A stretch of DNA of 64,000 nt, from positions 134,688 to 198,687 of the forward strand of contig CAKPHC010000002.1 in the NCBI GenBank assembly GCA_934155645.1, read 5' to 3'. Shown piece after piece: positions 17,234 to 26,097 of the stretch. A model generated the notes under the pieces. That model was given only the letters and a program-made list of their open reading frames with translations, was not told where the DNA came from and searched no databases. The DNA is from an uncultured Bacilli bacterium. GTDB lineage: Bacteria > Bacillota_I > Bacilli_A > RF39 > UBA660. The number at the start of each line of letters is the position of its first letter. Position 1 is the stretch's first letter. Position numbers and translations under genes: made by a program.

Positions 17234-19192
17234 TTATTTTAAAACTTTTACTTTGCTCTTCTTAGTAATTAGTTTACCATTTACTGAATAATTGTCTGTA
17301 TCGAAAATATTTTCTTTTTCTAATTCTCTAAAGTTAATCTTTTTGTTAACTTCTGTAACTGGTAATTCATCACGTTTAACATAATATTTTGGAACATAAC
17401 CAGCAGGTTGATTTTTAGATATCATTTCATCTAATTCATTAACAACTTCTTCAAATGAAGCATCATCTTTTAATACAATGTGAGCAACTGGTACTTCACT
17501 TTCTACTTCATCAGCAAGTTTTACACAACAACAAGCATCAACCATTGGATGTTTAGAAATCTCATCTTCTACAGGTGATAACCAAACTTTTCCTCCAGAC
17601 CTTGTAAGCATACGTTTAGCTCTACCACGGTGATATACTCTACCATCTTCATCAATAAATCCAAGGTCATCAGTATGTAACCATACTTTACCATCTTTAT
17701 GCATTCTTAATGTTTGATTAGTTGCTTCAAGATTATCTCTATAACCTTTCATTAATGTTGGACCAGTTATACAAATTTCACCAATCTCACCATATTTCTT
17801 TTCTTCTAGTGTATTCATATCAAATTCATCATATGGAACATAATCAAATATAGCAACTGTCATATCTATTAATGGTATACCAATGCTTCCAAGGCAATCA
17901 GACTTAGCAGCATGTCTATTAATATAAGTAGCTGCGGCAGTACATTCACTTGAACCATAACCTTGACGAACAATAGTATCTCCGTTGTGTTCTTTTAAGT
18001 AATTATTGAAAGACTCTTCAGTTTGTACTTCTAATTTATCTCCACCTGATATTGGTGCAATCATAAATGATACATCATCCATAATATCAGCTTTTACTAT
18101 TTCTTTTAGTAATATTGGCCCTGCCATAAATATATTAGGTTTATGTTTAGCAATTAATTTTGGATATTCCGGAACAGTAAAGTTAGAAATCAAATTAACG
18201 CTAACACCGCAACACATTAATTGATATGTTGCATTAAAGTAATAAGCAATTGATGGTGGTAATATACTCATAGAAGTTCTCTTAGGGTCAAAATCCATAT
18301 CACTTCTAGTAAATGCATGAGAACTTGAATTTAAGTTATCATTAGTTAATTCAACGCCTTTAGGACTACCAGTAGTACCTCCAGTATATACAATAACAGC
18401 AACATTATCAGCACCACCAGTAATAACGTTCATCTCATGTCCTTTATATTGCTTTTTCCAATCATCATATGTCATAAAATGTGGATTAGAAAGAATCTTT
18501 TGTTTTAAATCTGCTTGCATTTTACTAGTTTCTTTATATACATTAGTCATTTCTTTTAATATATTCGCACTAGATTTACCAGTTAAAATATTATTTTTAC
18601 TTTGTTCACGTAACATATTTAATACTGCTACCTTAGGCATTGCTTCAGTAAGTGGTACTGATATAACCTTCTCTACTCCACAACCCAATTCAAGAGATTT
18701 AGCAACATTATCAATTATAAATGGTACTTCTGTTGCAAATAAATATTTAGATTTAGCTAAATCAGCCATAAATTTAATACGTTCAGCTGGTTCATCAAAT
18801 TTAATTAAATTTGTTATAGCACCCATCTTAGATAATGCTAAATAGAAGAATAAAGTTTCAGGTACATTTAAGAATACAAATGATACTGTATCTCCTTCTT
18901 TAATACCCATAGCTGTTAATCTTTGAATAGTCTTATCTGTCTCTCTTTTTATATCCTTTGCAGTATATTTACGACCATAGTATTCCCATAATGGCCAATT
19001 GAATTTCTTTGTTACTTCAAAGAAATAATCATAACAGTTAGTATGTTCAAAATCTGCACCTTTTAATGATTCATTATACCATTTCATCCAAGGTGTATCA
19101 ATAGAAGCATACCCTGTTAATTGTTTTCTTTCTTTTATAGATGCATTACTTAATTCATCTAATTTTTCTTCATTAATTTTTAAGTCTTTCAT
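17234..19192 (-). CDS. AMP-forming acyl-CoA synthetase-like enzyme (ANL superfamily)
   Basis: A 652-residue adenylating enzyme predicted to activate a carboxylic acid as acyl-AMP and transfer it to CoA or another thiol. ANL motifs in order are YTGGTTGSPKG (A3), QGYGSSECTAA (A5), WLHTDD (A7), GRAKRMLTRSGGKVWL with SPVEDE (A8) and NKKINFREL (A10, carrying the catalytic Lys). The N-terminal WPLWEYYGRKYTAKDI is like long-chain acyl-CoA synthetases. Substrate is unknown. It is a single gene with its own terminator. A start-proximal hairpin lies 100 bases upstream (19291-19331) and may matter for its expression. Confidence 0.85.
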   Translation of the reverse strand: MKDLKINEEKLDELSNASIKERKQLTGYASIDTPWMKWYNESLKGADFEHTNCYDYFFEVTKKFNWPLWEYYGRKYTAKDIKRETDKTIQRLTAMGIKEGDTVSFVFLNVPETLFFYLALSKMGAITNLIKFDEPAERIKFMADLAKSKYLFATEVPFIIDNVAKSLELGCGVEKVISVPLTEAMPKVAVLNMLREQSKNNILTGKSSANILKEMTNVYKETSKMQADLKQKILSNPHFMTYDDWKKQYKGHEMNVITGGADNVAVIVYTGGTTGSPKGVELTNDNLNSSSHAFTRSDMDFDPKRTSMSILPPSIAYYFNATYQLMCCGVSVNLISNFTVPEYPKLIAKHKPNIFMAGPILLKEIVKADIMDDVSFMIAPISGGDKLEVQTEESFNNYLKEHNGDTIVRQGYGSSECTAAATYINRHAAKSDCLGSIGIPLIDMTVAIFDYVPYDEFDMNTLEEKKYGEIGEICITGPTLMKGYRDNLEATNQTLRMHKDGKVWLHTDDLGFIDEDGRVYHRGRAKRMLTRSGGKVWLSPVEDEISKHPMVDACCCVKLADEVESEVPVAHIVLKDDASFEEVVNELDEMISKNQPAGYVPKYYVKRDELPVTEVNKKINFRELEKENIFDTDNYSVNGKLITKKSKVKVLK

Positions 19193-19290
19193 AATAACCC
19201 CCTACTACATAATTAAATACATAATAAATATATCATATTTTTTTTAAAATGCAAATATTAGGTAAAATATTGACACTCAAAAAAAATATA

Positions 19291-19372
19291 AAAAAGCGCA
19301 GTACAAAACCACAAAAGCCTGTACTAGCGCTTCAATGAGGTAGATTATACCACACTTTCATAATTTTGTCCA
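19291..19372 (-). ncRNA. Candidate tiny RNA or attenuator with its own promoter
   Basis: On the minus strand TGGACA (19367-19372) and TATAAT (19344-19349) are spaced by exactly 17 bases, a near-consensus promoter. Six bases past the expected start, a hairpin begins (AGCGCTAGTACA pairing with TGTACTGCGCT, one bulged T, arms at 19320-19331 and 19295-19305), then TTTTT. Transcription would give an RNA of about 45-50 nt, or a leader for the acyl-CoA synthetase gene if read through. No similar Rfam family comes to mind. Confidence 0.5.
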
Positions 19373-19387
19373 GCCTTATTTATTTCA

Positions 19388-19413
19388 AGAAAAAAGACTC
19401 AATTACGAGTCTT
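19388..19413 (-). terminator. Intrinsic terminator of the beta-helix surface protein
   Basis: Stem AAGACTC/GAGTCTT with a 6-base loop and a T-rich tail (TTTTTCTT) on the minus strand. Confidence 0.8.
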
Positions 19414-19426
19414 CTTAAATAATCAT

Positions 19427-20881
19427 TTATCTAGCACTTTTTTCTAGTTTTTTATAAGTTACAAATCCACCTAAAGCACTAACTGCTAAGATAATTAATG
19501 TATTCATACTATTATCTAATGTATTAGGGTTTGAAATAACTTTCTTAAATGTAACTTTTACTTCAACATCACTGTCTGGCATAATGAATCCGTTATCAGT
19601 TCTTACTACTTCATCACCATCACATAGAATTTCAATTTTATCTATTTCATATCCTTCTTTTGGAGTAATAGTAAGTTTAATTTCCTCACCTTTGATTCCA
19701 ATGTTTTTATTTATAGTTACAGTACCATTTTCAACTGCTCCTACAGTAATTCCGTGTTTTGAACCAATTAATACAGTACCATCATCTAAAGTAGCAGAAC
19801 CAACATTAGAATTAACTAGTTCTTCTCTTGGAGTAGTACTAAATGTTCCTCCAGTAATAACTCCATTTAAAGTATCACTATTAGAAGTAATTTTAACACT
19901 ATCTTTTCCTTCAGCTGAAGTAAATATACCATCAGTAATACTTGCATTTACTATAGCAGAAGTATTAGCACCAGTTAATCCTTCATATAATGCATGACCA
20001 TTTTTACTTATAAATTGTCCTGCAGTAATTTTTAATGTAACATTTTTAGCATAAGAATTTGTACTTGAAGTAATTGATAAAGCAGCACCTGTAACTTCGT
20101 AACCACCTGATTCTACTGTTGGAGTTTCAACATATTCACCAATTGCTTTAAAAGTACCGCCAGATATATTGATATTACCTGATTTAACATTTACAGCTTC
20201 TGTTCCTTCAAAGTATCCTCCATAAATATTCCAACTTCCGTAACCAGCAGCATAAATTGCAGGTCCTTCTGTTGTTTTAATTGATGCAGATTCATAAATA
20301 TTAACTACTGGTTGAAGAGCATCAACAACACTAATCCAGCCATTAATTGTAATACCTACTTCTTTAGCATTAACTTTACCATAAAGATTTAAAATTGTGT
20401 TATAAGATTCTTTATCATTATCTGACTGAATAACAATACCATTTAAATTTGAATTAATAGTAACATCTTCAGCAATTGTTAATGAAGTAGTAGCACCATC
20501 TTTAGTAGTAACACCTTGCATTACTATATTAGCATTTTGTCCTGTAGCATTAGCAGCATTATTTAATTCAATTGTACCATTAACAATTTTAACATCTTTA
20601 TTACCGTTTATTACAGCAATAAATGTACCAGGTTCAGCTGTTAATGTAAATCCTCCCAAATCTAATGTAGTTTCACCATGTAATAATACTCCTCTAGTTA
20701 TAGTAGTATTTTCTTTTAGCTTTACTACATCGCCAGCAACTGAAGCATCAGTAGCATCTCTTAAAACTGTATAATCACAAGTTGAAGCATCAGAACATAC
20801 TGTTATTTCTTTAGCATCTACAGTCATTCCTAATGAAAATATTGCAGCACATACTAAAGCAAATAAACATTTCTTTTTCAT
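19427..20881 (-). CDS. Secreted beta-helix surface protein with a C-terminal anchor
   Basis: A 484-residue exported protein. A signal peptide covers about residues 1-24 (MKKKCLFALVCAAIFSLGM, then VDAKE). The body is a repetitive right-handed beta-helix type sequence (motifs such as GVLLHGETTLDLGGFTL, GTFKAIGEY, ITGGTFSTT). A region at about 375-445 resembles bacterial repeat domains with NGTVTINKN, GYEIDKIEI and MPDSDVEVKVTFKKV. The C-terminus has NPNTLDN, a hydrophobic helix and YKKLEKSAR, a variant of sortase sorting signals. An upstream in-frame ATG was rejected because AGAGGAGG lies just before the ATG at 20881. Likely an adhesin or wall protein; ligand unknown. Confidence 0.8.
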   Translation of the reverse strand: MKKKCLFALVCAAIFSLGMTVDAKEITVCSDASTCDYTVLRDATDASVAGDVVKLKENTTITRGVLLHGETTLDLGGFTLTAEPGTFIAVINGNKDVKIVNGTIELNNAANATGQNANIVMQGVTTKDGATTSLTIAEDVTINSNLNGIVIQSDNDKESYNTILNLYGKVNAKEVGITINGWISVVDALQPVVNIYESASIKTTEGPAIYAAGYGSWNIYGGYFEGTEAVNVKSGNINISGGTFKAIGEYVETPTVESGGYEVTGAALSITSSTNSYAKNVTLKITAGQFISKNGHALYEGLTGANTSAIVNASITDGIFTSAEGKDSVKITSNSDTLNGVITGGTFSTTPREELVNSNVGSATLDDGTVLIGSKHGITVGAVENGTVTINKNIGIKGEEIKLTITPKEGYEIDKIEILCDGDEVVRTDNGFIMPDSDVEVKVTFKKVISNPNTLDNSMNTLIILAVSALGGFVTYKKLEKSAR

Positions 20882-20983
20882 ATTATTTTCCTCCTCTATT
20901 TTATATATCAATCATAACATTAATAATTCAAACAAGCAACATAGAAAATACTTAATTATAATACAAAGTGTAAAGTTAATTGT

Positions 20984-22000
20984 CTAGAGTTCTTTGAAAT
21001 ATATATTTCTTTCTCCTCTAGTAAAAGTTTTTGTACCAATATGTTTAAAATCATCCTTTAATAAATTATTAATAGAATAAACATTATCAGGATGAACTGT
21101 GCTAACAGCGTATTTCTTGCCATTATTTTTTGAATATTCATCTAATACCTCTAACATTTGATATTGAAGACTATTACCAAAATAATCGCACCACACCATC
21201 ATAGGTCCATAATCTATAACTTCTCTATAACCATACTTACCATCTAATAGTTTTTGACAACTTTTTATAGAAGATGGAATATACATCATAGAACAAACAG
21301 GATCATTATTTAAATAATAAATCCATATCTTACCACCATTATTTAGTATAAATTCTATATCGGTTTTAGTAAAATCTCCTAACCATGACGGATTTTCCAT
21401 AGTTGCTTTTACTTTATTATAAAAATTTATGTATTTATCCAAATCAATATTATTATCTACACATTTCAAATTCTCGAGTTTTAATTTGCTTTTTTCTTTT
21501 TTATAATACTCAAGCACCTCTAACATTTCTTTGGTTATACCATGTTTATCACTATATATATTGATATTATTAATAAGTTCTTCCTCTATATTTTCAAGAG
21601 GAATATATTTAAGACAAAATCCCCCATCCTTTTCATATTCAGTTAACTGTAAATTATCCAAGTTAGGTTTTTCATCAGTTTTAACTTCATAATAATATAT
21701 TTCGATTTTTCTATTTTTCCCTATTGCTGGCCAATCTTTATAATAACCTATCATCTTTGCAAACGGTTCTAGTTCTTTAACATTTAAGTTAATCCCTACT
21801 TCTTCCATAACTTCTCTATTAACAGTATCTAATAAAGTTTCACCATCTTCAACATGACCACCAGGGAATTGATAATCATTGTGAGAATATCCTAGTAACA
21901 CTTCATTACTTGAATTAATTATTAATACTTTTACTCTCTTTACTATTTCAGTTACATCTTCTTCTTTTAAATTATTATCATTAGTTATAAATTCTTTCAT
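20984..22000 (-). CDS. Nudix hydrolase fused to a GNAT-like domain
   Basis: A 338-residue fusion. Residues 20-150 form a Nudix domain with the full box GGHVEDGETLLDTVNREVMEEVGI starting near residue 48 (GX5EX7REVMEEXG). Such enzymes hydrolyse nucleoside diphosphates linked to another group. Residues 170-338 resemble a GNAT acyltransferase fold (KIWIYYLNNDPVCSMMYIP; YAVSTVHPDNVYSINNLLK), without certain catalytic residues. The gene starts 1 base before the stop of the peptidase gene upstream, so all three genes at 20984-23277 form one operon. The substrate is unknown. Confidence 0.75.
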   Translation of the reverse strand: MKEFITNDNNLKEEDVTEIVKRVKVLIINSSNEVLLGYSHNDYQFPGGHVEDGETLLDTVNREVMEEVGINLNVKELEPFAKMIGYYKDWPAIGKNRKIEIYYYEVKTDEKPNLDNLQLTEYEKDGGFCLKYIPLENIEEELINNINIYSDKHGITKEMLEVLEYYKKEKSKLKLENLKCVDNNIDLDKYINFYNKVKATMENPSWLGDFTKTDIEFILNNGGKIWIYYLNNDPVCSMMYIPSSIKSCQKLLDGKYGYREVIDYGPMMVWCDYFGNSLQYQMLEVLDEYSKNNGKKYAVSTVHPDNVYSINNLLKDDFKHIGTKTFTRGERNIYFKEL

Positions 22001-22001
22001 A

Positions 22002-22697
22002 TTATATCCCTTCTTTGTAAAAATTAATTGCGTCTATAATTATTGTCTTACCAAGTTTAATTGCCTTATCTTTATCTTTTATAATTTCTATTATTTGTTT
22101 ACTATTCAAAGTATCTAATAAATATCTAACAGCAAAATATGATAAATCATAACCGTTATATTTGCTGGTGATAAAACTATCCCCATGACTCAAATCATTT
22201 ATATCAATTGCCATATTGTTAGAAATAATACTTTGCTTAATTTTTTTATCATTTTTCTCTTCTTCTAAAGATAAGTTTTGAGCAAGACCTTCATCAAGCC
22301 ATACTACTCTATTATCAAAATTATTCATTAAAAGAATTTCATTATATATCAAATGAACAGTTTCATGTAGCAACATGCGTTTTCTTCTTTCATAAAGACT
22401 GGAAGTTTTAATTAAGTTAGGTTCAATATAAGCATTAATCATCCCATCATCAAAAGTCCCCTTTGCATACTGAGGCAACGACTTTTCATCACCACCACGC
22501 AAATCAATAACAAATTTTCTAAATTCATCTATATTATCAAATAAATTAACTTGAATTTTTCTAAGATTTTTTACATTAAAGAAAATATATATATTATTTA
22601 TCTGTGCCTTAGTACAAATTATCATATCATTTACAAACTTCTCTAAAGCATCAGGATAATATATAACATAATTATTATCTTCGTATTTCTTCTTCAT
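22002..22697 (-). CDS. HExxH zinc metallopeptidase-like protein
   Basis: A 231-residue cytosolic protein of the gluzincin type. The zinc motif HETVH is at residues 111-115, and a downstream WLDEGLAQ provides the third ligand Glu136. No signal peptide or transmembrane segment is seen. AAGGAGA precedes the ATG at 22697, which lies inside the end of the C39-like gene, so an upstream in-frame extension was rejected. It sits between a C39-like peptidase and the Nudix fusion, which suggests processing of a peptide or protein, but no target is visible nearby. Confidence 0.72.
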   Translation of the reverse strand: MKKKYEDNNYVIYYPDALEKFVNDMIICTKAQINNIYIFFNVKNLRKIQVNLFDNIDEFRKFVIDLRGGDEKSLPQYAKGTFDDGMINAYIEPNLIKTSSLYERRKRMLLHETVHLIYNEILLMNNFDNRVVWLDEGLAQNLSLEEEKNDKKIKQSIISNNMAIDINDLSHGDSFITSKYNGYDLSYFAVRYLLDTLNSKQIIEIIKDKDKAIKLGKTIIIDAINFYKEGI

Positions 22698-23277
22698 AGA
22701 CTTCTCCTTTTGGTATTGCAATAAACCATTTTCCAATATCAGTATTCATAAACTCATTAACTTTGTCACACTTTATATTTGTAGATACATTAACTGCGGG
22801 ATCATTAACTATAAAGTAATTATTTTTAAAAGAAGTGATTAAAATAGTATGAAAATTCTGATTGATTACCCCAGCAAGAATAATGAAATTGTCTTTGACC
22901 TTTTCTTTTATTAAATCGATATTTATATTTACACCATTATATACTTTGGCGCCTTTTAGAATTGCATATTCCAGATACTCTTTATATTCAATAATTGCAA
23001 GATTAAAAATATTATCGTCAATCATTTGTTTATTATTAGAAAACAAGTTTTTTTCTGAATGAAACATTTCAGCATTTATATTATTCTTTATTAAATGCCA
23101 AAATACTGCTGATAACGGAACTCCTAATAAATATTGAGAAGAATATGAATTATAGTACTTTTTTTCATAAACATAATTAGCTTTTGCAATCACACCATAA
23201 TACTCCAAAATCATTAACAAACATGCTATAGCACATGCGTTTCCAGATTGTTTATAATGTTTAATATCTTTTTTCAT
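22675..23277 (-). CDS. Free-standing C39-like cysteine peptidase domain
   Basis: A 200-residue protein consisting only of a papain-like C39 domain. Gln10, Cys15 (QSGNACAIAC), His143 (NFHTILIT) and Asp159 (VNDP) match the catalytic arrangement. Similar isolated domains are annotated as C39-family or BtrH/NAGLU-like. There is no transporter domain and no signal peptide. It overlaps the metallopeptidase gene by 23 bases and is first in its operon, behind a TATAAT-containing upstream region. It could cleave a peptide bond or act as an acyltransferase; sequence alone does not decide. Confidence 0.7.
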   Translation of the reverse strand: MKKDIKHYKQSGNACAIACLLMILEYYGVIAKANYVYEKKYYNSYSSQYLLGVPLSAVFWHLIKNNINAEMFHSEKNLFSNNKQMIDDNIFNLAIIEYKEYLEYAILKGAKVYNGVNINIDLIKEKVKDNFIILAGVINQNFHTILITSFKNNYFIVNDPAVNVSTNIKCDKVNEFMNTDIGKWFIAIPKGEVYEEEIRR

Positions 23278-23320
23278 ATTTAATCACACCTATATTCCTA
23301 ACAAAATTATATCATAAACT

Positions 23321-23344
23321 AAAAAAAGACGAAATCTCGTCTTT
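23321..23344 (-). terminator. Intrinsic terminator of thrS
   Basis: Stem AAAGACGA/TCGTCTTT with a 4-base loop and a run of seven T on the minus strand. Confidence 0.82.
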
Positions 23345-23373
23345 ATAACCAATAACATCTTACATTTCTAATT

Positions 23374-25119
23374 TTAAATATTATATTTTTTATCTTTTAA
23401 GCATTTACTAATTTCACTAATAAATTCATCAATTTCACAAGTATAAGTTTCTTGATTTCCATATTTACGATAACTAATTTGTTTTTTATTAACTTCATTA
23501 TCTCCAATAATTAAAGTTATAGGTATTTTTTTGATTTGACTTTCACGCATTTTATATCCTAATTTTTCATCTCTAGCATCAACTTTAACCCTAATATTAT
23601 TTTCTTCAAGCAAATTCTTAATTTCATTACAATAATTCATATGTAGTTCATTATTAACTGGAATAATATTTACTTGTACTGGACTAAGCCAAAGTGGAAA
23701 TGCTCCAGCATAATGTTCAATTAAAATACCAATAAATCTTTCAATTGAGCCATATATTACGCGATGTAACATAACTGGTCTTTTCTTACTTCCATCAGAA
23801 CTAATATATGTTAAATCAAATCTTTCTGGTAAATTCATATCAAGTTGAATTGTTCCACATTGCCATACTCTACCCAAAGAATCTTTAATATGAAAGTCTA
23901 ATTTAGGTCCATAGAAAGCACCATCACCAGGATTTATTTTACAATCATGTCCTGCTCTATGACATGCTTCTTCTAAAGCTTTTTCAGATTTATTCCAAAT
24001 TTCAATACTTCCAATATATTTTTCTTCTGGTCTAGTCGATAATTCAATATCATAAGTTAATCCAAATATAGAATACATTCTATCTATAAAGTTAATTAAT
24101 CTTATAACTTCTTCTTCTATTTGATCTTCTCTCATAAATATATGAGCATCATCTTGCGTAAATGTTCTAACTCTAAATAGACCGTTTAATGCTCCGCTTG
24201 CTTCATGTCTATGTACTTGACCTAATTCTCCGATTCTTAATGGTAAATCTTTATAAGAATGAAGAGAATTTTTATATACAAGCATTCCGCCAGGACAGTT
24301 CATAGGTTTAATTGCAAATACTTTATCATCAATTTCACTTGTATACATATTTTCTCTATAATTAAACCAGTGTCCAGATAATTCCCAAAGTTCTTTATTT
24401 AACATAATTGGAGTTTTAACAAATTCATACCCTTCTTTAGTATGTTCTTCATACCAAAAATTTTCTAATTGATTTCTTAAAATCATTCCATTATTTAAGA
24501 AGAAAGGAAATCCTGGACCATATTCACTCATCATAAATAAATCTAATTCCTTACCTAGTTTTTTATGATCCCTTTTCTTAGCTTCTTCTAAAAAAGCCAA
24601 ATATTCACTTAAAGAATTTTCATTATCAAAACAAATGCCATAAATTCTTTGAAGCATTTTGTTATTAGAATCACCCTTCCAATAAGCACCACTTACTTTG
24701 AGTAATTTAAAATACTTTAATTCTTTAACGCTTTCAAGATGTGGTCCTCTACAAAGGTCAGTAAAATCTCCCTGAGTATAGCAAGAAATAACTGTATCAT
24801 TTTCATCCATCCTAGAAATCAAATCGATTTTATATGGATCATTTTTAAATCTTTCTAAAGCTTCTTCCTTACTTATTTCTTCTCTTACAATTCTCTTTCC
24901 ATCTTTAGCAATTTTCTTCATTTCTTTTTCAATTCTTGCTAAATCTTCATCGTTAATAGATTCATCACCTAAATCTATATCATAATAGAATCCATCTTCT
25001 ATAACAGGTCCTACCCAAAATAATGCTTTTGGATATAGATGTTTTACTGCTTGTGCTAGTAAGTGAGCACATGAGTGATTCATAACACTTAATTTTTCAT
25101 CTTCTTTAATGTTTATCAT
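23374..25119 (-). CDS. thrS: Threonyl-tRNA synthetase without TGS domain
   Basis: A 581-residue class II enzyme that charges tRNA-Thr. It begins directly with the N2 editing domain (HSCAHLLAQAVKH, and later TDLCRGPH holding the editing Cys and His). Then come motif 2 (FRVRTFTQDDAHIF), motif 3 (GSIERFIGILIEHYAG) and an anticodon-binding domain (NIIPVNNELHM to the end). The N1 TGS domain of about 60 residues found in most bacteria is absent. The ATG at 25119 is chosen because GGGAGGA lies 8 bases upstream and because a separate small ORF ends 1 base before it. Control is by the T-box at 25311-25501. Confidence 0.93.
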   Translation of the reverse strand: MINIKEDEKLSVMNHSCAHLLAQAVKHLYPKALFWVGPVIEDGFYYDIDLGDESINDEDLARIEKEMKKIAKDGKRIVREEISKEEALERFKNDPYKIDLISRMDENDTVISCYTQGDFTDLCRGPHLESVKELKYFKLLKVSGAYWKGDSNNKMLQRIYGICFDNENSLSEYLAFLEEAKKRDHKKLGKELDLFMMSEYGPGFPFFLNNGMILRNQLENFWYEEHTKEGYEFVKTPIMLNKELWELSGHWFNYRENMYTSEIDDKVFAIKPMNCPGGMLVYKNSLHSYKDLPLRIGELGQVHRHEASGALNGLFRVRTFTQDDAHIFMREDQIEEEVIRLINFIDRMYSIFGLTYDIELSTRPEEKYIGSIEIWNKSEKALEEACHRAGHDCKINPGDGAFYGPKLDFHIKDSLGRVWQCGTIQLDMNLPERFDLTYISSDGSKKRPVMLHRVIYGSIERFIGILIEHYAGAFPLWLSPVQVNIIPVNNELHMNYCNEIKNLLEENNIRVKVDARDEKLGYKMRESQIKKIPITLIIGDNEVNKKQISYRKYGNQETYTCEIDEFISEISKCLKDKKYNI

Positions 25120-25120
25120 T

Positions 25121-25291
25121 TTATTTTCCTCCCATTTTTTCATTAAGCAATACTCTTGCATATTTCTTTTTCAATACTTTAATATCTTTTACTATTTCTT
25201 CACTATCTTCTTTATGTTCTGCTATATAAAATGCTTGAGCTAATCTTAATTCAAATAATTGTCTTTTTAACTCTTTCTTTGTTTCGTTCAT
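25121..25291 (-). CDS. 56-residue ribosomal protein L29-like gene
   Basis: An ATG at 25291 follows TAGGGGGAA, and the frame stays open for 56 codons, stopping 1 base before thrS. The product (starts MNETKKELKRQLFELR) is basic and helical. LKRQLFELRLAQA, then an acidic turn, then EIVKDIKVLKKKYA matches the two-helix pattern of bL29 (LFxLRxxxA ... IrxxxxxIARxxT). It lies between the T-box and thrS, so it must be made with ThrRS. It may be a second L29-type protein or a ThrRS partner; the main rpmC is not in this window. Confidence 0.65.
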   Translation of the reverse strand: MNETKKELKRQLFELRLAQAFYIAEHKEDSEEIVKDIKVLKKKYARVLLNEKMGGK

Positions 25292-25310
25292 TTATTTTCC
25301 CCCTAAAAAT

Positions 25311-25501
25311 AAAAACTCCTGCTAGAAATTCTAACAGGAGTGAATTACACGGTACCATCCTTGGTTTAACTTAATTACTAATAACGGCTATTACCGGGAA
25401 CATCTTTCGAGTCCTGTTTATGGGTAGTAACTAATAAGTTATTTAATTGCCTTTCACCTTCCACAATTCGCTTTGTAAATAATTGTTATTAGCCGTGTCC
25501 C
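25311..25501 (-). ncRNA. T-box leader (tRNA-Thr sensing) of thrS
   Basis: Read on the minus strand: a closing stem ACGGCTA/TAGCCGT (25490-25496 with 25384-25390), a GGTGAAAGGC element in stem I, the T-box AAGGATGGTACCGTG (about 25349-25363), and a terminator stem CTCCTG/CAGGAG (25316-25340) followed by TTTTT. T-box leaders read uncharged tRNA and allow read-through. The downstream gene implies tRNA-Thr; the specifier codon was not fixed with certainty (an ACT/ACC pair lies near 25426-25432). Confidence 0.9.
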
Positions 25502-25526
25502 AATCAATACATTTAACATATTTATT

Positions 25527-25555
25527 ATTTTACAATTTCTTTTTTAAAATTTCAA
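25527..25555 (-). promoter_or_regulatory. Predicted promoter of the thrS T-box operon
   Basis: TTGAAA (25550-25555) and TAAAAT (25527-25532) with a 17-base spacer, about 20 bases before the leader RNA. Confidence 0.6.
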
Positions 25556-25587
25556 CTATTTTTAAAAAAAATTATATATTTAAAATT

Positions 25588-26097
25588 TTAATGATCATCT
25601 CTATAAAAATTTTCTAATTTTTTATATTTAATTCTAGCTAAATTTAAAAGTTCAAAAGAAAAATCTGAATTACTATATATTTCATTATATATGACTTCTT
25701 TTATTCCTAAATTAATTAGTAATTTACAGCATGATACACAAGGAGATTTTGTAATATATATTTTTGAGTTTTTTATGTCTATATTATTTTGGTAAGCATT
25801 AATGAATGCACGTTTTTCTGCACAATCTCCATAACATTCATCTCTTCTTGTGCCATGTTCAATATTTCTAGATATTCTTAGACAACTATCTTTAGTGCAT
25901 GGTTTAATATTATCAATTATACCATTATATCCATAACAAATTATTTTATTATCTTTAATTATAACTGCACCAACACCTTTACCAACTCTACATAATCTGC
26001 AAGAAGAATATTTATGTGCAATGTCATATGCAATATTCATAGCAGATTCATCACTACCATCAAATAATGAATTTAATTTTTTTAATTCATTATTCAT
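25588..26097 (-). CDS. dCMP/cytidine deaminase-like zinc protein
   Basis: A 169-residue member of the deoxycytidylate/cytidine deaminase superfamily. The zinc site is Cys92-Ala-Glu94 (DCAEKRA) plus PCVSC at 119-123. A Cys rather than His before the catalytic Glu is typical of cytidine deaminases, whereas overall length and CLRISRNIEHGTRRD resemble ComEB-type dCMP deaminases. Two extra cysteine pairs (CRLC, CTKDSC) may bind another metal. Its start overlaps the previous stop by 1 base, so it is the last gene of the seven-gene operon. Substrate could be a free nucleotide or an intermediate of that pathway. Confidence 0.8.
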   Translation of the reverse strand: MNNELKKLNSLFDGSDESAMNIAYDIAHKYSSCRLCRVGKGVGAVIIKDNKIICYGYNGIIDNIKPCTKDSCLRISRNIEHGTRRDECYGDCAEKRAFINAYQNNIDIKNSKIYITKSPCVSCCKLLINLGIKEVIYNEIYSNSDFSFELLNLARIKYKKLENFYRDDH

